Assembly: GCA_914767715.1 (NCBI GenBank) | Contig: OU612070.1 | Span: 13,595,501 to 13,659,500, forward strand | Direction of reading: 5' to 3' | Length of the DNA: 64,000 nucleotides | Source: Membranipora membranacea | Lineage: Eukaryota; Bryozoa; Gymnolaemata; Cheilostomatida; Membraniporidae | Program-made: the position numbers and the translations under genes | Part shown: piece by piece, positions 1 to 10,096 of the stretch | How the letters are laid out: each line of letters starts with the position of its first letter | How positions within the stretch are numbered: position 1 is the stretch's first letter | Notes under the pieces: model-generated | Seen by the model: only the letters and a program-made list of their open reading frames with translations | Told to the model about the DNA's origin: nothing | Database searches by the model: none

Positions 1-1243
1 GGGTCACAACGCTGACTTGAAAATCCAAAAATTATACCAAGGGAGGGTATCATGCTTTTTTTTCGGCCAGAGCAAAAAATAGATTTGCTTCTAACTAACC
101 TCATAAGGAGGAGCAACTCCTGCTAATCTCGAATCTGCAGAACGTTTGGCTCTGCGGCTTTTCGTTCTCCGTCAGCGTCCGTTTTAATTAGGGCCACTTT
201 TGCTATAAAAAAACATGCCAAACGGCAGCATCGAAAAATTAAATCTCTGTTGGATTCTTATCAAACTCCGACCAGTTCAAGCTCTTATTGCCCTCATTCA
301 ACACGCCGAATATTGGAATCCTCGGATTAACAGGGGGGTCACAACGCTGACTTGAAAATCCAAAAATTATACCAAGGGAGGGTATCATGCTTTTTTTTCG
401 GCCAGATCAAAAAATAGATTTGCTTCTAACTAACCTCATAAGGAGGAGCAACTCCTGCTCATCTCGAATCTGCAGACCGTTTGGCTCTGCGGCTTTTCGT
501 TCTCCGTCAGCGTCCGTTTTAATTAGGGCCACTTTTGCTATAAAAAAACATGCCAAACGGCAGCATCGAAAAATTAAATCTCTGTTGGATTATTATCAAA
601 CTCCGACCAGTTCAAGCTCTTATTGCCCTCATTCAACACGCCGAATATTGGAATCCTCGGATTAACAGGGGGGTCACAACGCTGACTTGAAAATCCAAAA
701 ATTATACCAAGGGAGGGTATCATGCTTTTTTTTCGGCCAGAGCAAAAAATAGATTTGCTTCTAACTAACCTCATAAGGAGGAGCAACTCCTGCTGATCTC
801 GAATCTGCAGACCGTTTGGCTCTGCGGCTTTTCGTTCTCCGTAAGCGTCCGTTTTAATTAGGGCCGCTTTTGCTATAAAAAAACATGCCAAACGGCAGCA
901 TCGAAAAATTAAATCACTGTTGGATTCTTATCAAACTCCGACCAGTTCAAGCTCTTATTGCCCTCATTCAACACGCCGAATATTGGAATCCTCGGATTAA
1001 CAGGGGGGTCACAACGCTGACTTGAAAATCCAAAAATTATACCAAGGGAGGGTATCATGCTTTTTTTTCGGCCAGATCAAAAAATAGATTTGCTTCTAAC
1101 TAACCTCATAAGGAGGAGCAACTCCTGCTCATCCCGAATCTGCAGACCGTTTGGCTCTGCGGCTTTCCGTTCTCTGTCAGCGTCCGTTTTAATTAGGGCC
1201 ACTTTTGCTATAAAAAAACATGCCAAACGGCAGCATCGAAAAA

Positions 1244-1355
1244 TTAAATCTCTGTTGGATTCTTATCAAACTCCGACCAGTTCAAGCTCTTATTGCCCTC
1301 ATTCAACACGCCGAATATTGGAATCCTCGGATTAACAGGGGGGTCACAACGCTGA
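1244..1355 (-). other. Second open segment on the minus strand, in frame with the exon-like segment
   Basis: This 112-nt stretch follows the acceptor-like TTTTCAAG and continues the frame of the upstream 33-codon segment for 37 further codons, ending in TAA. It includes NPRIPIFGVLNEGNKSLNW. It would form a C-terminal tail of a roughly 70-residue two-exon product. No known protein family comes to mind. The continuity of frame across the putative intron is what makes it worth recording. The segment may equally be chance, since the whole monomer has few minus-strand stops in this frame. Confidence 0.2.
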
Positions 1356-1439
1356 CTTGAAAATCCAAAAATTATACCAAGGGAGGGTATCATGCTTTTT
1401 TTTCGGCCAGATCAAAAAATAGATTTGCTTCTAACTAAC
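1356..1439 (-). other. Hypothetical 84-nt intron across the monomer junction, minus strand
   Basis: The segment begins GTTAGTTAG and ends GATTTTCAAG on the minus strand. These are plausible donor and acceptor sequences, and the length suits a short insect-type intron. It contains the T8/A8, gggaggg and ttatacc elements of the junction between monomers. Its length is a multiple of three, so the flanking open segments are in the same frame with or without removal. In the consensus it holds one in-frame TGA that splicing would remove. Recognised by sequence pattern only. Confidence 0.2.
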
Positions 1440-1542
1440 CTCATAAGGAGGAGCAACTCCTGCTCATCCCGAATCTGCAGACCGTTTGGCTCTGCGGCTT
1501 TTCGTTCTCCGTCAGCGTCCGTTTTAATTAGGGCCACTTTTG
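1440..1542 (-). other. Exon-like segment on the minus strand (possible gene-fragment relic)
   Basis: Read on the minus strand, a T7-ATAG sequence resembling a 3' splice site precedes this 103-nt segment, and AG then GTTAGT, resembling a 5' splice site, follows it. The interior is open in one frame for 33 codons (KVALIKTDADGERK at the start, ELLLLM at the end) and reads like ordinary charged protein sequence. The same sites recur in nearly every monomer; copy 2397 is an exception where the acceptor AG is lost. I do not recognise the peptide. The splice interpretation is inference: an A7 tract next to TATA can mimic an acceptor by chance. No transcript is shown. Confidence 0.3.
1449..1465. repeat. 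Overlapping small hairpins within the monomer
   Basis: AGGAG-CAA-CTCCT (1449-1461) and GAGCA-ACTCC-TGCTC (1451-1465) are two perfect inverted repeats sharing bases, so they would be mutually exclusive foldings of the same short stretch. The element is present in almost every copy. Variants include ataaagagg (F monomers), aggaggaac (22489, 24164) and acttctgc (R monomers). It may be a protein-binding dyad or simply fortuitous. Confidence 0.45.
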
Positions 1543-1565
1543 CTATAAAAAAACATGCCAAACGG
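1482..1565. repeat. 9-bp perfect inverted repeat with 66-nt spacer, one per monomer
   Basis: CCGTTTGGC at 1482-1490 is the exact reverse complement of GCCAAACGG at 1557-1565. The spacer holds the C/G-rich segment and the TATA-A7 tract. In single-stranded DNA or RNA the arms could pair to form a large stem-loop. Some copies break an arm: 6080 and 7753 lose a G, and 31532 and 35886 have gcccaac. The repeat is therefore not strictly maintained. The sequence pairing is certain; a function is not. Confidence 0.6.
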
Positions 1566-2582
1566 CAGCATCGAAAAATTAAATCTCTGTTGGATTCTTA
1601 TCAAACTCCGACCAGTTCAAGCTCTTATTGCCCTCATTCAACACGCCGAATATTGGAATCCTCGGATTAACAGGGGGGTCACAACGCTGACTTGAAAATC
1701 CAAAAATTATACCAAGGGAGGGTATCATGCTTTTTTTTCGGCCAGATCAAAAAATAGATTTGCTTCTAACTAACCTCAGAAGGAGGAGCAACTCCTGCTC
1801 ATCCCGAATCTGCAGACCGTTTGGCTCTGCGGCTTTTCGTTCTCTGTCAGCGTCCGTTTTAATTAGGGCCACTTTTGCTATAAAAAAACATGCCAAACGG
1901 CAGCATCGAAAAATTAAATCTCTGTTGGATTCTTATCAAACTCCGACCAGTTCAAGCTCTTATTGCCCTCATTCAACACGCCGAATATTGGAATCCTCGG
2001 ATTAACAGGGGGGTCACAACGCTGACTTGAAAATCCAAAAATTATACCAAGGGAGGGTATCATGCTTTTTTTTCGGCCAGATCAAAAAATAGATTTGCTT
2101 CTAACTAACCTCATAAGGAGGAGCAACTCCTGCTCATCCCGAATCTGCAGACCGTTTGGCTCTGCGGCTTTTCGTTCTCCGTAAGCGTCCGTTTTAATTA
2201 GGGCCACTTTTGCTATAAAAAAACATGCCAAACGGCAGCATCGAAAAATTAAATCTCTGTTGGATTCTTATCAAACTCCGACCAGTTCAAGCTCTTATTG
2301 CCCTCATTCAACACGCCGAATATTGGAATCCTCGGATTAACAGGGGGGTCACAACGCTGACTTGAAAATCCAAAAATTATACCAAGGGAGGGTATCATGC
2401 TTTTTTTTCGGCCAGATCAAAAAATAGATTTGCTTCTAACTAACCTCATAAGGAGGAGCAACTCCTGCTCATCCCGAATCTGCAGACCGTTTGGCTCTGC
2501 GGCTTTTCGTTCTCCGTCAGCGTCCGTTTTAATTAGGGCCACTTTGTTATAAAAAAACATGCCAAACGGCAGCATCGGAAAA

Positions 2583-2900
2583 TTAAATCTCTGTTGGATT
2601 CTTATCAAACTCCGACCAGTTCAAGCTCTTATTGCCCTCATTCAACACGCCGAATATTGGAATCCTCGGATTAACAGGGGGGTCACAACGCTGACTTGAA
2701 AATCCAAAAATTATACCAAGGGAGGGTATCATGCTTTTTTTTCGGCCAGAGCAAAAAATAGATTTGCTTCTAACTAACCTCATAAGGAGGAGCAACTCCT
2801 GCTCATCCCGAATCTGCAGACCGTTTGGCTCTGCGGCTTTTCGTTCTCCGTCAGCGTCCGTTTTAATTAGGGCCACTTTTGCTATAAAAAAACATGCCAA
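2583..2900 (-). other. Unbroken 105-codon minus-strand ORF in a GAGC-variant monomer
   Basis: In the consensus the minus frame is interrupted by TGA inside the 'gatca' motif. In this copy the motif is 'gagca', which turns TGA into TGC, so the frame runs open for 105 codons from MACFFIAKVA to NPTEI. The same change occurs at the monomers anchored at 52, 722, 8422, 9762 and 14450, all in the first 15 kb. The ATG lies in the putative polypyrimidine region, so it is not a convincing start. There is no promoter or other coding evidence. Probably non-coding. Confidence 0.3.
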
Positions 2901-5075
2901 ACGGCAGCATCGAAAAATTAAATCTCTGTTGGATTCTTATCAAACTCCGACCAGTTCAAGCTCTTATTGCCCTCATTCAACACGCCGAATATTGGAATCC
3001 TCGGATTAACAGGGGGGTCACAACGCTGACTTGAAAATCCAAAAATTATACCAAGGGAGGGTATCATGCTTTTTTTTCGGCCAGATCAAAAAATAGATTT
3101 GCTTCTAACTAACCTCATAAGGAGGAGCAACTCCTGCTCATCCCGAATCTGCAGACCGTTTGGCTCTGCGGCTTTTCGTTCTCCGTCAGCGTCCGTTTTA
3201 ATTAGGGCCACTTTTGCTATAAAATAACATGCCAAACGGCAGCATCGAAAAATTAAATCTCTGTTGGATTCTTACCAAACTCCGACCAGTTCAAGCTCTT
3301 ATTGCCCTCATTCAACACGCCGAATATTGGAATCCTCGGATTAACAGGGGGGTCACAACGCTGACTTGAAAATCCAAAAATTATACCAAGGGAGGGTATC
3401 ATGCTTTTTTTTCGGCCAGCTCAAAAAATAGATTTGCTTCTAACTAACCTCATAAGGAGGAGCAACTCCTGCTCATCTCGAATCTGCAGACCGTTTGGCT
3501 CTGCGGCTTTTCGTTCTCCGTCAGCGTCCGTTTTAATTCGGGCCACTTTTGCTATAAAAAAACATGCCAAACGGCAGCATCGAAAAATTAAATCTCTGTT
3601 GGATTCTTATCAAACTCCGACCAGTTCAAGCTCTTATTGCCCTCATTCAACACGCCGAATATTGGAATCCTCGGATTAACAGGGGGGTCAAAACGCTGAC
3701 TTGAAAATCCAAAAATTATACCAAGGGAGGGTATCATGCTTTTTTTTCGGCCAGATCAAAAAATAGATTTGCTTCTAACTAACCTCATAAGGAGGAACAA
3801 CTCCTGCTCATCCTGAATCTGCAGACCGTTTGGCTCTGCGGCTTTTCGTTCTCCGTAAGCGTCCGTTTTAATTAGGGCCACTTTTGCTATAAAAAAACAT
3901 GCCAAACGGCAGCATCGAAAAATTAAATCACTGTTGGATTCTTATCAAACTCCGACCAGTTCAAGCTCTTATTGCCCTCATTCAACACGCCGAATATTGG
4001 AATCCTCGGATTAACAGGGGGGTCACAACGCTGACTTGAAAATCCAAAAATTATACCAATGGAGGGTATCATGCTTTTTTTTCGGCCAGATCAAAAAATA
4101 GATTTGCTTCTAACTAACCTCATAAGGAGGAGCAACTCCTGCTCATCCCGAATCTGCAGACCGTTTGGCTCTGCGGCTTTTCGTTCTCTGTCAGCGTCCG
4201 TTTTAATTAGGGCCACTTTTGCTATAAAAAAACATGCCAAACGGCAGCATCGAAAAATTAAATCTATGTTGGATTCTTATCAAACTCCGACCAGTTCAAG
4301 CTCTTATTGCCCTCATTCAACACGCCGAATATTGGAATCCTCGGATTAACAGGGGGGTCACAACGCTGACTTGAAAATCCAAAAATTATACCAAGGGAGG
4401 GTATCATGCTTTTTTTTCGACCAGATCAAAAAATAGATTTGCTTCTAACTAACCTCATAAGGAGGAGCAACTCCTGCTCATCTCGAATCTGCAGACCGTT
4501 TGGCTCTGCGGCTTTTCGTTCTCCGTCAGCGTCCGTTTTAATTAGGGCCACTTTTGCTATGAAAAAACATGCCAAACGGCAGCATCGAAAAATTAAATCT
4601 CTGTTGGATTCTTATCAAACTCCGACCAGTTCAAGCTCTTATTGCCCTCATTCAACACGCCGAATATTGGAATCCTCGGATTAACAGGGGGGTCACAACG
4701 CTGACTTGAAAATCCAAAAATTATACCAAGGGAGGGTATCATGCTTTTTATTCGTCCAGATCAAAAAATAGATTTGCTTCTAACTAACCTCATAAGGAGG
4801 AGCAACTCCTGCTCATCCCGAATCAGCAGACCGTTTGGCTCTGCGGCTTTTCGTTCTCCGTCAGCGTCCGTTTTAATTAGGGCCAATTTTGCTATAAAAA
4901 AACATGCCAAACGGCAGCATCGAAAAATTAAATCTCTGTTGGATTCTTATCAAACTCCGACCAGTTCAAGCTCTTATTGCCCTCATTCAACACGCCGAAT
5001 ATTGGAATCCTTGGATTAACAGGGGGGTCACAACGCTGACTTGAAAATCCAAAAATTATACCAAGGGAGGGTATC

Positions 5076-6748
5076 ATGCTTTTTTTTCGGCGAGATCAAA
5101 AAATAGATTTGCTTCTAACTAACCTCATAAGGAGGAGCAACTCCTGCTCATCCCGAATCTGCAGACCGTTTGGCTCTGCGGCTTTTCGTTCTCCGTCAGC
5201 GTCCGTTTTAATTAGGGCCACTTTTGCTATAAAAAAACATGCCAAACGGCAGCATCGAAAAATTAAATCTCTGTTGGATTCTTATCAAACTCCGACCAGT
5301 TCAAGCTCTTATTGCCCTCATTCAACACGCCGAATGTTGGAATCCTCGGATTAACAGGGGGGTCACAACGCTGACTTGAAAATCCAAAAATTATACCAAG
5401 GGAGGGTATCATGCTTTTTTTCGGCCAGATCAAAAAATAGATTTGCTTCTAACTAACCTCATAAGGAGGAGCAACTCCTGCTCATCCCGAATCTGCAGAC
5501 CGTTTGGCTCTGCAGCTTTTCGTTCTCCGTCAGCGTCCGTTTTAATTAGGGCCACTTTTGCTATAAAAAAACATGCCAAACGGCAGCATCGAAAAATTAA
5601 ATCTCTGTTGGATTCTTATCAAACTCCGACCAGTTCAAGCTCTTATTGCCCTCATTCAACACGCCGAATATTGGAATCCTCGGATTAACAGGGGTGTCAC
5701 AACGCTGACTTGAAAATCCAAAAATTATACCAAGGGAGGGTATCATGCTTTTTTTTCGGCCAGATCAAAAAATAGATTTGCTTCTAACTAACCTCATAAG
5801 GAGGAGCAACTCCTGCTCATCCCGAATCTGCAGACCGTTTGGCTCTGCGGCTTTTCGTTCTCCGTCAGCGTCCGTTTTAATTAGGGCCACTTTTGCTATA
5901 AAAAAACATGCCAAACGGCAGCATCGAAAAATTAAATCTCCGTTGGATTCTTATCAAACTCCGACCAGTTCAAGCTCTTATTGCCCTCATTCAACACGCC
6001 GAATATTGGAATCCTCGGATTAACAGGGGGGTCACAACGCTGACTTGAAAATCCAAAAATTATACCAAGGGAGGGTATCATGCTTTTTTTTCGGCCAGAT
6101 CAAAAAATAGATTTGCTTCTAACTAACCTCATAAGGAGGAGCAACTCCTCCTCATCTCGAATCTGCAGACCGTTTGGCTCTGCGGCTTTTCGTTCTCCGT
6201 CAGCGTCCGTTTTTATTAGGGCCACTTTTGCTATAAAAAAACATGCCAAACGCAGCATCGAAAAATTAAATCTCTGTTGGATTCTTATCAAACTCCGACC
6301 AGTTCAAGCTCTTATTGCCCTCATTCAACACGCCGAATATTGGAATCCTCGGATTAACAGGGGGGTCACAACGCTGACTTGAAAATCCAAAAATTATACC
6401 AAGGGAGGGTATCATGCTTTTTTTTCGGCCAGATCAAAAAATAGATTTGCTTCTAACTAACCTCATAAGGAGGAGCAACTCCTGCTCATCCCGAATCTGC
6501 AGACCGTTTGGCAGTGCGGCTTTTCGTTCTCCGTCAGCGTCCGTTTTAATTAGGGCCACTTTTGCTATAAAAAAACATGCCAAATGGCAGCATCGAAAAA
6601 TTAAATCTCTGTTGGATTCTTATCAAACTCCGACCAGTTCAAGCTCTTATTGCCCTCATTCAACACGCCGAATATTGGAATCCTCGGATTAACAGGGGGG
6701 TCACAACGCTGACTTGAAAATCCAAAAATTATACCAAGGGAGGGTATC
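5076..6748. repeat. 5-monomer tandem duplication, copy 1 (1673 bp)
   Basis: Markers in order: gaatgttgg, a T7 tract with ctgcagctttt, ggggtgtcac then aaatctccg, and tttttattag with a deleted G in acgcagc. The same marker series recurs 1673 bp further on. The shared signature covers the first four monomers. The fifth (6414, with ggcagtgcgg and aaatggcag) does not match its counterpart, so the homologous tract is about 1.34 kb inside a 1673-bp period. Confidence 0.85.
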
Positions 6749-8421
6749 ATGCTTTTTTTTCGGCCAGATCAAAAAATAGATTTGCTTCTAACTAACCTCA
6801 TAAGGAGGAGCAACTCCTGCTCATCCCGAATCTGCAGACCGTTTGGCTCTGCGGCTTTTCGTTCTCCGTCAGCGTCCGTTTTAATTAGGGCCACTTTTGC
6901 TATAAAAAAACATGCCAAACGGCAGCATCGAAAAATTAAATCTCTGTTGGATTCTTATCAAACTCCGACCAGTTCAAGCTCTTATTGCCCTCATTCAACA
7001 CGCCGAATGTTGGAATCCTCGGATTAACAGGGGGGTCACAACGCTGACTTGAAAATCCAAAAATTATACCAAGGGAAGGTATCATGCTTTTTTTCGGCCA
7101 GATCAAAAAATAGATTTGCTTCTAACTAACCTCATAAGGAGGAGCAACTCCTGCTCATCCCGAATCTGCAGACCGTTTGGCTCTGCAGCTTTTCGTTCTC
7201 CGTCAGCGTCCGTTTTAATTAGGGCCACTTTTGCTATAAAAAAACATGCCAAACGGCAGCATCGAAAAATTAAATCTCTGTTGGATTCTTATCAAACTCC
7301 GACCAGTTCAAGCTCTTATTGCCCTCATTCAACACGCCGAATATTGGAATCCTCGGATTAACAGGGGTGTCACAACGCTGACTTGAAAATCCAAAAATTA
7401 TACCAAGGGAGGGTATCATGCTTTTTTTTCGGCCAGATCAAAAAATAGATTTGCTTCTAACTAACCTCATAAGGAGGAGCAACTCCTGCTCATCCCGAAT
7501 CTGCAGACCGTTTGGCTCTGCGGCTTTTCGTTCTCCGTCAGCGTCCGTTTTAATTAGGGCCACTTTTGCTATAAAAAAACATGCCAAACGGCAGCATCGA
7601 AAAATTAAATCTCCGTTGGATTCTTATCAAACTCCGACCAGTTCAAGCTCTTATTGCCCTCATTCAACACGCCGAATATTGGAATCCTCGGATTAACAGG
7701 GGGGTCACAACGCTGACTTGAAAATCCAAAAATTATACCAAGGGAGGGTATCATGCTTTTTTTTCGGCCAGATCAAAAAATAGATTTGCTTCTAACTAAC
7801 CTCATAAGGAGGAGCAACTCCTGCTCATCTCGAATCTGCAGACCGTTTGGCTCTGCGGCTTTTCGTTCTCCGTCAGCGTCCGTTTTTATTAGGGCCACTT
7901 TTGCTATAAAAAAACATGCCAAACGCAGCATCGAAAAATTAAATCTCTGTTGGATTCTTATCAAACTCTGACCAGTTCAAGCTCTTATTGCCCTCATTCA
8001 ACACGCCGAATATTGGAATCCTCGGATTAACAGGGGGGTCACAACGCTGACTTGAAAATCCAAAAATTATACCAAGGGAGGGTATCATGCTTTTTTTTCG
8101 GCCAGATCAAAAAATAGATTTGCTTCTAACTAACCTCATAAGGAGGAGCAACTCCTGCTCATCTCGAATCTGCAGACCGTTTGGCTCTGCGGCTTTTCGT
8201 TCTCCGTCAGCGTCCGTTTTAATTAGGGCCACTTTTGCTATAAAAAAAAATGCCAAACGGCAGCATCGAAAAATTAAATCTCTGTTGGATTCTTATCAAA
8301 CTCCGACCAGTTCAAGCTCTTATTGCCCTCATTCAACACGCCGAATATTGGAATCCTCGGATTAACAGGGGGGTCACAACGCTGACTTGAAAATCCACAA
8401 ATTATACCAAGGGAGGGTATC
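6749..8421. repeat. 5-monomer tandem duplication, copy 2 (1673 bp)
   Basis: It repeats gaatgttgg, T7 with ctgcagctttt, ggggtgtcac/aaatctccg and tttttattag/acgcagc in the same order as the preceding block. Shared single-base deletions show descent by duplication rather than independent error. New differences include gggaaggta at 7084 and aactctgacc near 7970. Confidence 0.85.
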
Positions 8422-10096
8422 ATGCTTTTTTTTCGGCCAGAGCAAAAAATAGATTTGCTTCTAACTAACCTCATAAGGAGGAGCAACTCCTGCTCATCTC
8501 GAATCTGCAGACCGTTTGGCTCTGCGGCTTTTCGTTCTCCGTCAGCGTCCGTTTTAATTAGGGCCACTTTTGCTATAAAAAAACATACCAAACGGCAGCA
8601 TCGAAAAATTAAATCTCTGTTGGATTCTTATCAAACTCCGACCAGTTCAAGCTCTTATTGCCCTCATTCAACACGCCGAATATTGGAATCCTCGGATTAA
8701 CAGGGGGGTCACAACGCTGACTTGAAAATCCAAAAATTATCCCAAGGGAGGGTATCATGCTTTTTTTTCGGCCAGATCAAAAAATAGATTTGCTTCTAAC
8801 TAACCTCATAAGCAGGAGCAACTCCTGCTCATCCCGAATCTGCAGACCGTTTGGCTCTGCGGCTTTTCGTTCTCTGTCAGCGTCCGTTTTAATTAGGGCC
8901 ACTTTTGCTATAAAAAAACATGCCAAACGGCAGCATCGAAAAATTAAATCTATGTTGGATTCTTATCAAACTCCGACCAGTTCAAGCTCTTATTGCCCTC
9001 ATTCAACACGCCGAATATTGGAATCCTCGGATTAACAGGGGGGTCACAACGCTGACTTGAAAATCCAAAAATTATACCAAGGGAGGGTATCATGCTTTTT
9101 TTTCGGCCAGATCAAAAAATAGATTTGCTTCTAACTAACCTCATAAGGAGGAGCAACTCCTGCTCATCTCGAATCTGCAGACCGTTTGGCTCTGCGGCTT
9201 TTCGTTCTCCGTCAGCGTCCGTTTTAATTAGGGCCACTTTTGCTATAAAAAAACATGCCAAACGGCAGCATCGAAAAATTAAATCTCTGTTGGATTCTTA
9301 TCAAACTCCGACCAGTTCAAGCTCTTATTGCCCTCATTCATCACGCCGAATATTGGAATCCTCGGATTAACAGGGGGGTCACAACGCTGACTTGAAAATC
9401 CAAAAATTATACCAAGGGAGGGTATCATGCTTTTTTTTCGTCCAGATCAAAAAATAGATTTGCTTCTAACTAACCTCATAAGGAGGAGCAACTCCTGCTC
9501 ATCTCGAATCTGCAGACCGTTTGGCTCTGCGGCTTTTCGTTCTCCGTCAGCGTCCGTTTTAATTAGGGCCACTTTTGCTATAAAAAAACATGCCGAACGG
9601 CAGCATCGAAAAATTAAATCTCTGTTGGATTCTTATCAAACTCCGACCAGTTCAAGCTCCTATTGCCCTCATTCAACATGCCGAATATTGGAATCCTCGG
9701 ATTAACAGGGGGGTCACAACGCTGACTTGAAAATCCAAAAATTATACCAAGGGAGGGTATCATGCTTTTTTTTCGGCCAGAGCAAAAAATAGTTTTGCTT
9801 CTAACTAACCTCATAAGGAGGAGCAACTCCTGCTCATCTCGAATCTGCAGACCGTTTGGCTCTGCGGCTGTTCGTTCTCCGTCAGCGTCCGTTTTAATTA
9901 GGGCCACTTTTGCTATAAAAAAACATACCAAACGGCAGCATCGAAAAATTAAATCACTGTTGGATTCTTATCAAACTCCGACCAGTTCAAGCTCTTATTG
10001 CCCTCATTCAACACGCCGAATATTGGAATCCTCGGATTAACAGGGGGGTCACAACGCTGACTTGAAAATCCAAAAATTATACCAAGGGAGGGTATC
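8422..10096. repeat. Five divergent monomers between the 5-mer and 6-mer duplications
   Basis: Copy 8422 (gagca, acatacc, preceded by ccacaaatt) and the ttatccc junction of 8757 are seen again at 14450 and 14785. Copy 8757 also shares ctctgtc and aaatctatg with 4071 and 15455. Copy 9762 has gagca, agttttgc, ctgttcg, acatacc and aaatcactg. This is a patchwork with homology to both sides. Confidence 0.7.

Larger units (their letters stand above)
1392..1670 (+). other. Recurrent 92-codon plus-strand ORF of the monomer (probably not a gene)
   Basis: An ATG-to-TAA frame of 92 codons fills 279 of the 335 bp and recurs in most monomers. It starts MLFFRPDQKI and ends ILESSD. The product would be Arg/Ser-rich and basic, with no domain, signal peptide or membrane segment that I recognise. 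A gggaggg run just upstream of the ATG looks like a ribosome binding site, but the context is eukaryotic satellite DNA. About 30 copies carry a TAA from tca to taa in the middle of the frame. Others carry TGA, TAA at another site, or 1-2 bp indels. These broken forms are spread by duplication as efficiently as intact ones, and many substitutions between copies change the residue. I see no sign of selection on the protein and treat the frame as fortuitous. Confidence 0.8.
1392..1726 (+). repeat. Reference (near-consensus) 335-bp monomer
   Basis: This copy carries the majority base at the variable sites I compared, so it serves as the reference. Position 1 is taken as the A of the invariant ATG at 1392. 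Landmarks in order: a T8 tract (5-12), an A6 tract (23-28), an AGGAG/CTCCT hairpin (58-70), one PstI site (ctgcag), the left arm of a 9-bp inverted repeat, a C- and G-richer segment, TATA followed by an A7 tract, the right arm of the inverted repeat, one SspI site (aatatt), a G6 tract, and the AT-rich junction with A4 and A5 tracts leading to gggaggg. Base composition is about 44% GC with 15 CpG. The choice of position 1 is arbitrary because the array is circularly permutable. Confidence 0.95.
1..5075. repeat. Left segment: about 15 divergent monomers without clear higher-order order
   Basis: Monomers here carry many individual substitutions. Examples are ctaatctcg in copy 52, ctgatctcg in 722, a deletion near the acceptor-like site in 2397, aaaataacat in 3066, ccaatggagg in 4071, and loss of the PstI site in 4741. 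Copies anchored at 722, 2062 and 3736 carry the taagcg variant, and 52, 722 and 2731 carry gagca. I see no multi-monomer period repeated within this stretch. Confidence 0.7.

Noticed and set aside
1381-1391. gggaggg upstream of the ATG as a Shine-Dalgarno site
   Set aside because: A 64-kb array of near-identical 335-bp units is not known bacterial organisation, and the downstream frame shows no coding constraint.
1501-1520. CENP-B box
   Set aside because: ttttcgttctccgtcagcg has TTCG but lacks the required A and CGGG at the conserved positions.
1544-1554. tataaaaaaac as a TATA-box promoter
   Set aside because: No initiator, gene or terminator follows it, and the motif overlaps the A7 tract, so chance is sufficient. 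It coincides with the minus-strand acceptor-like site.
1392-1726. Monomer built from two related half-units of about 167 bp
   Set aside because: Comparing the two halves by eye gives only scattered AT-rich matches and no sustained similarity.
1670-1732. G-quadruplex from the G6 tract and gggaggg
   Set aside because: The two G-rich runs are separated by about 40 nt, too long for a typical intramolecular quadruplex loop.
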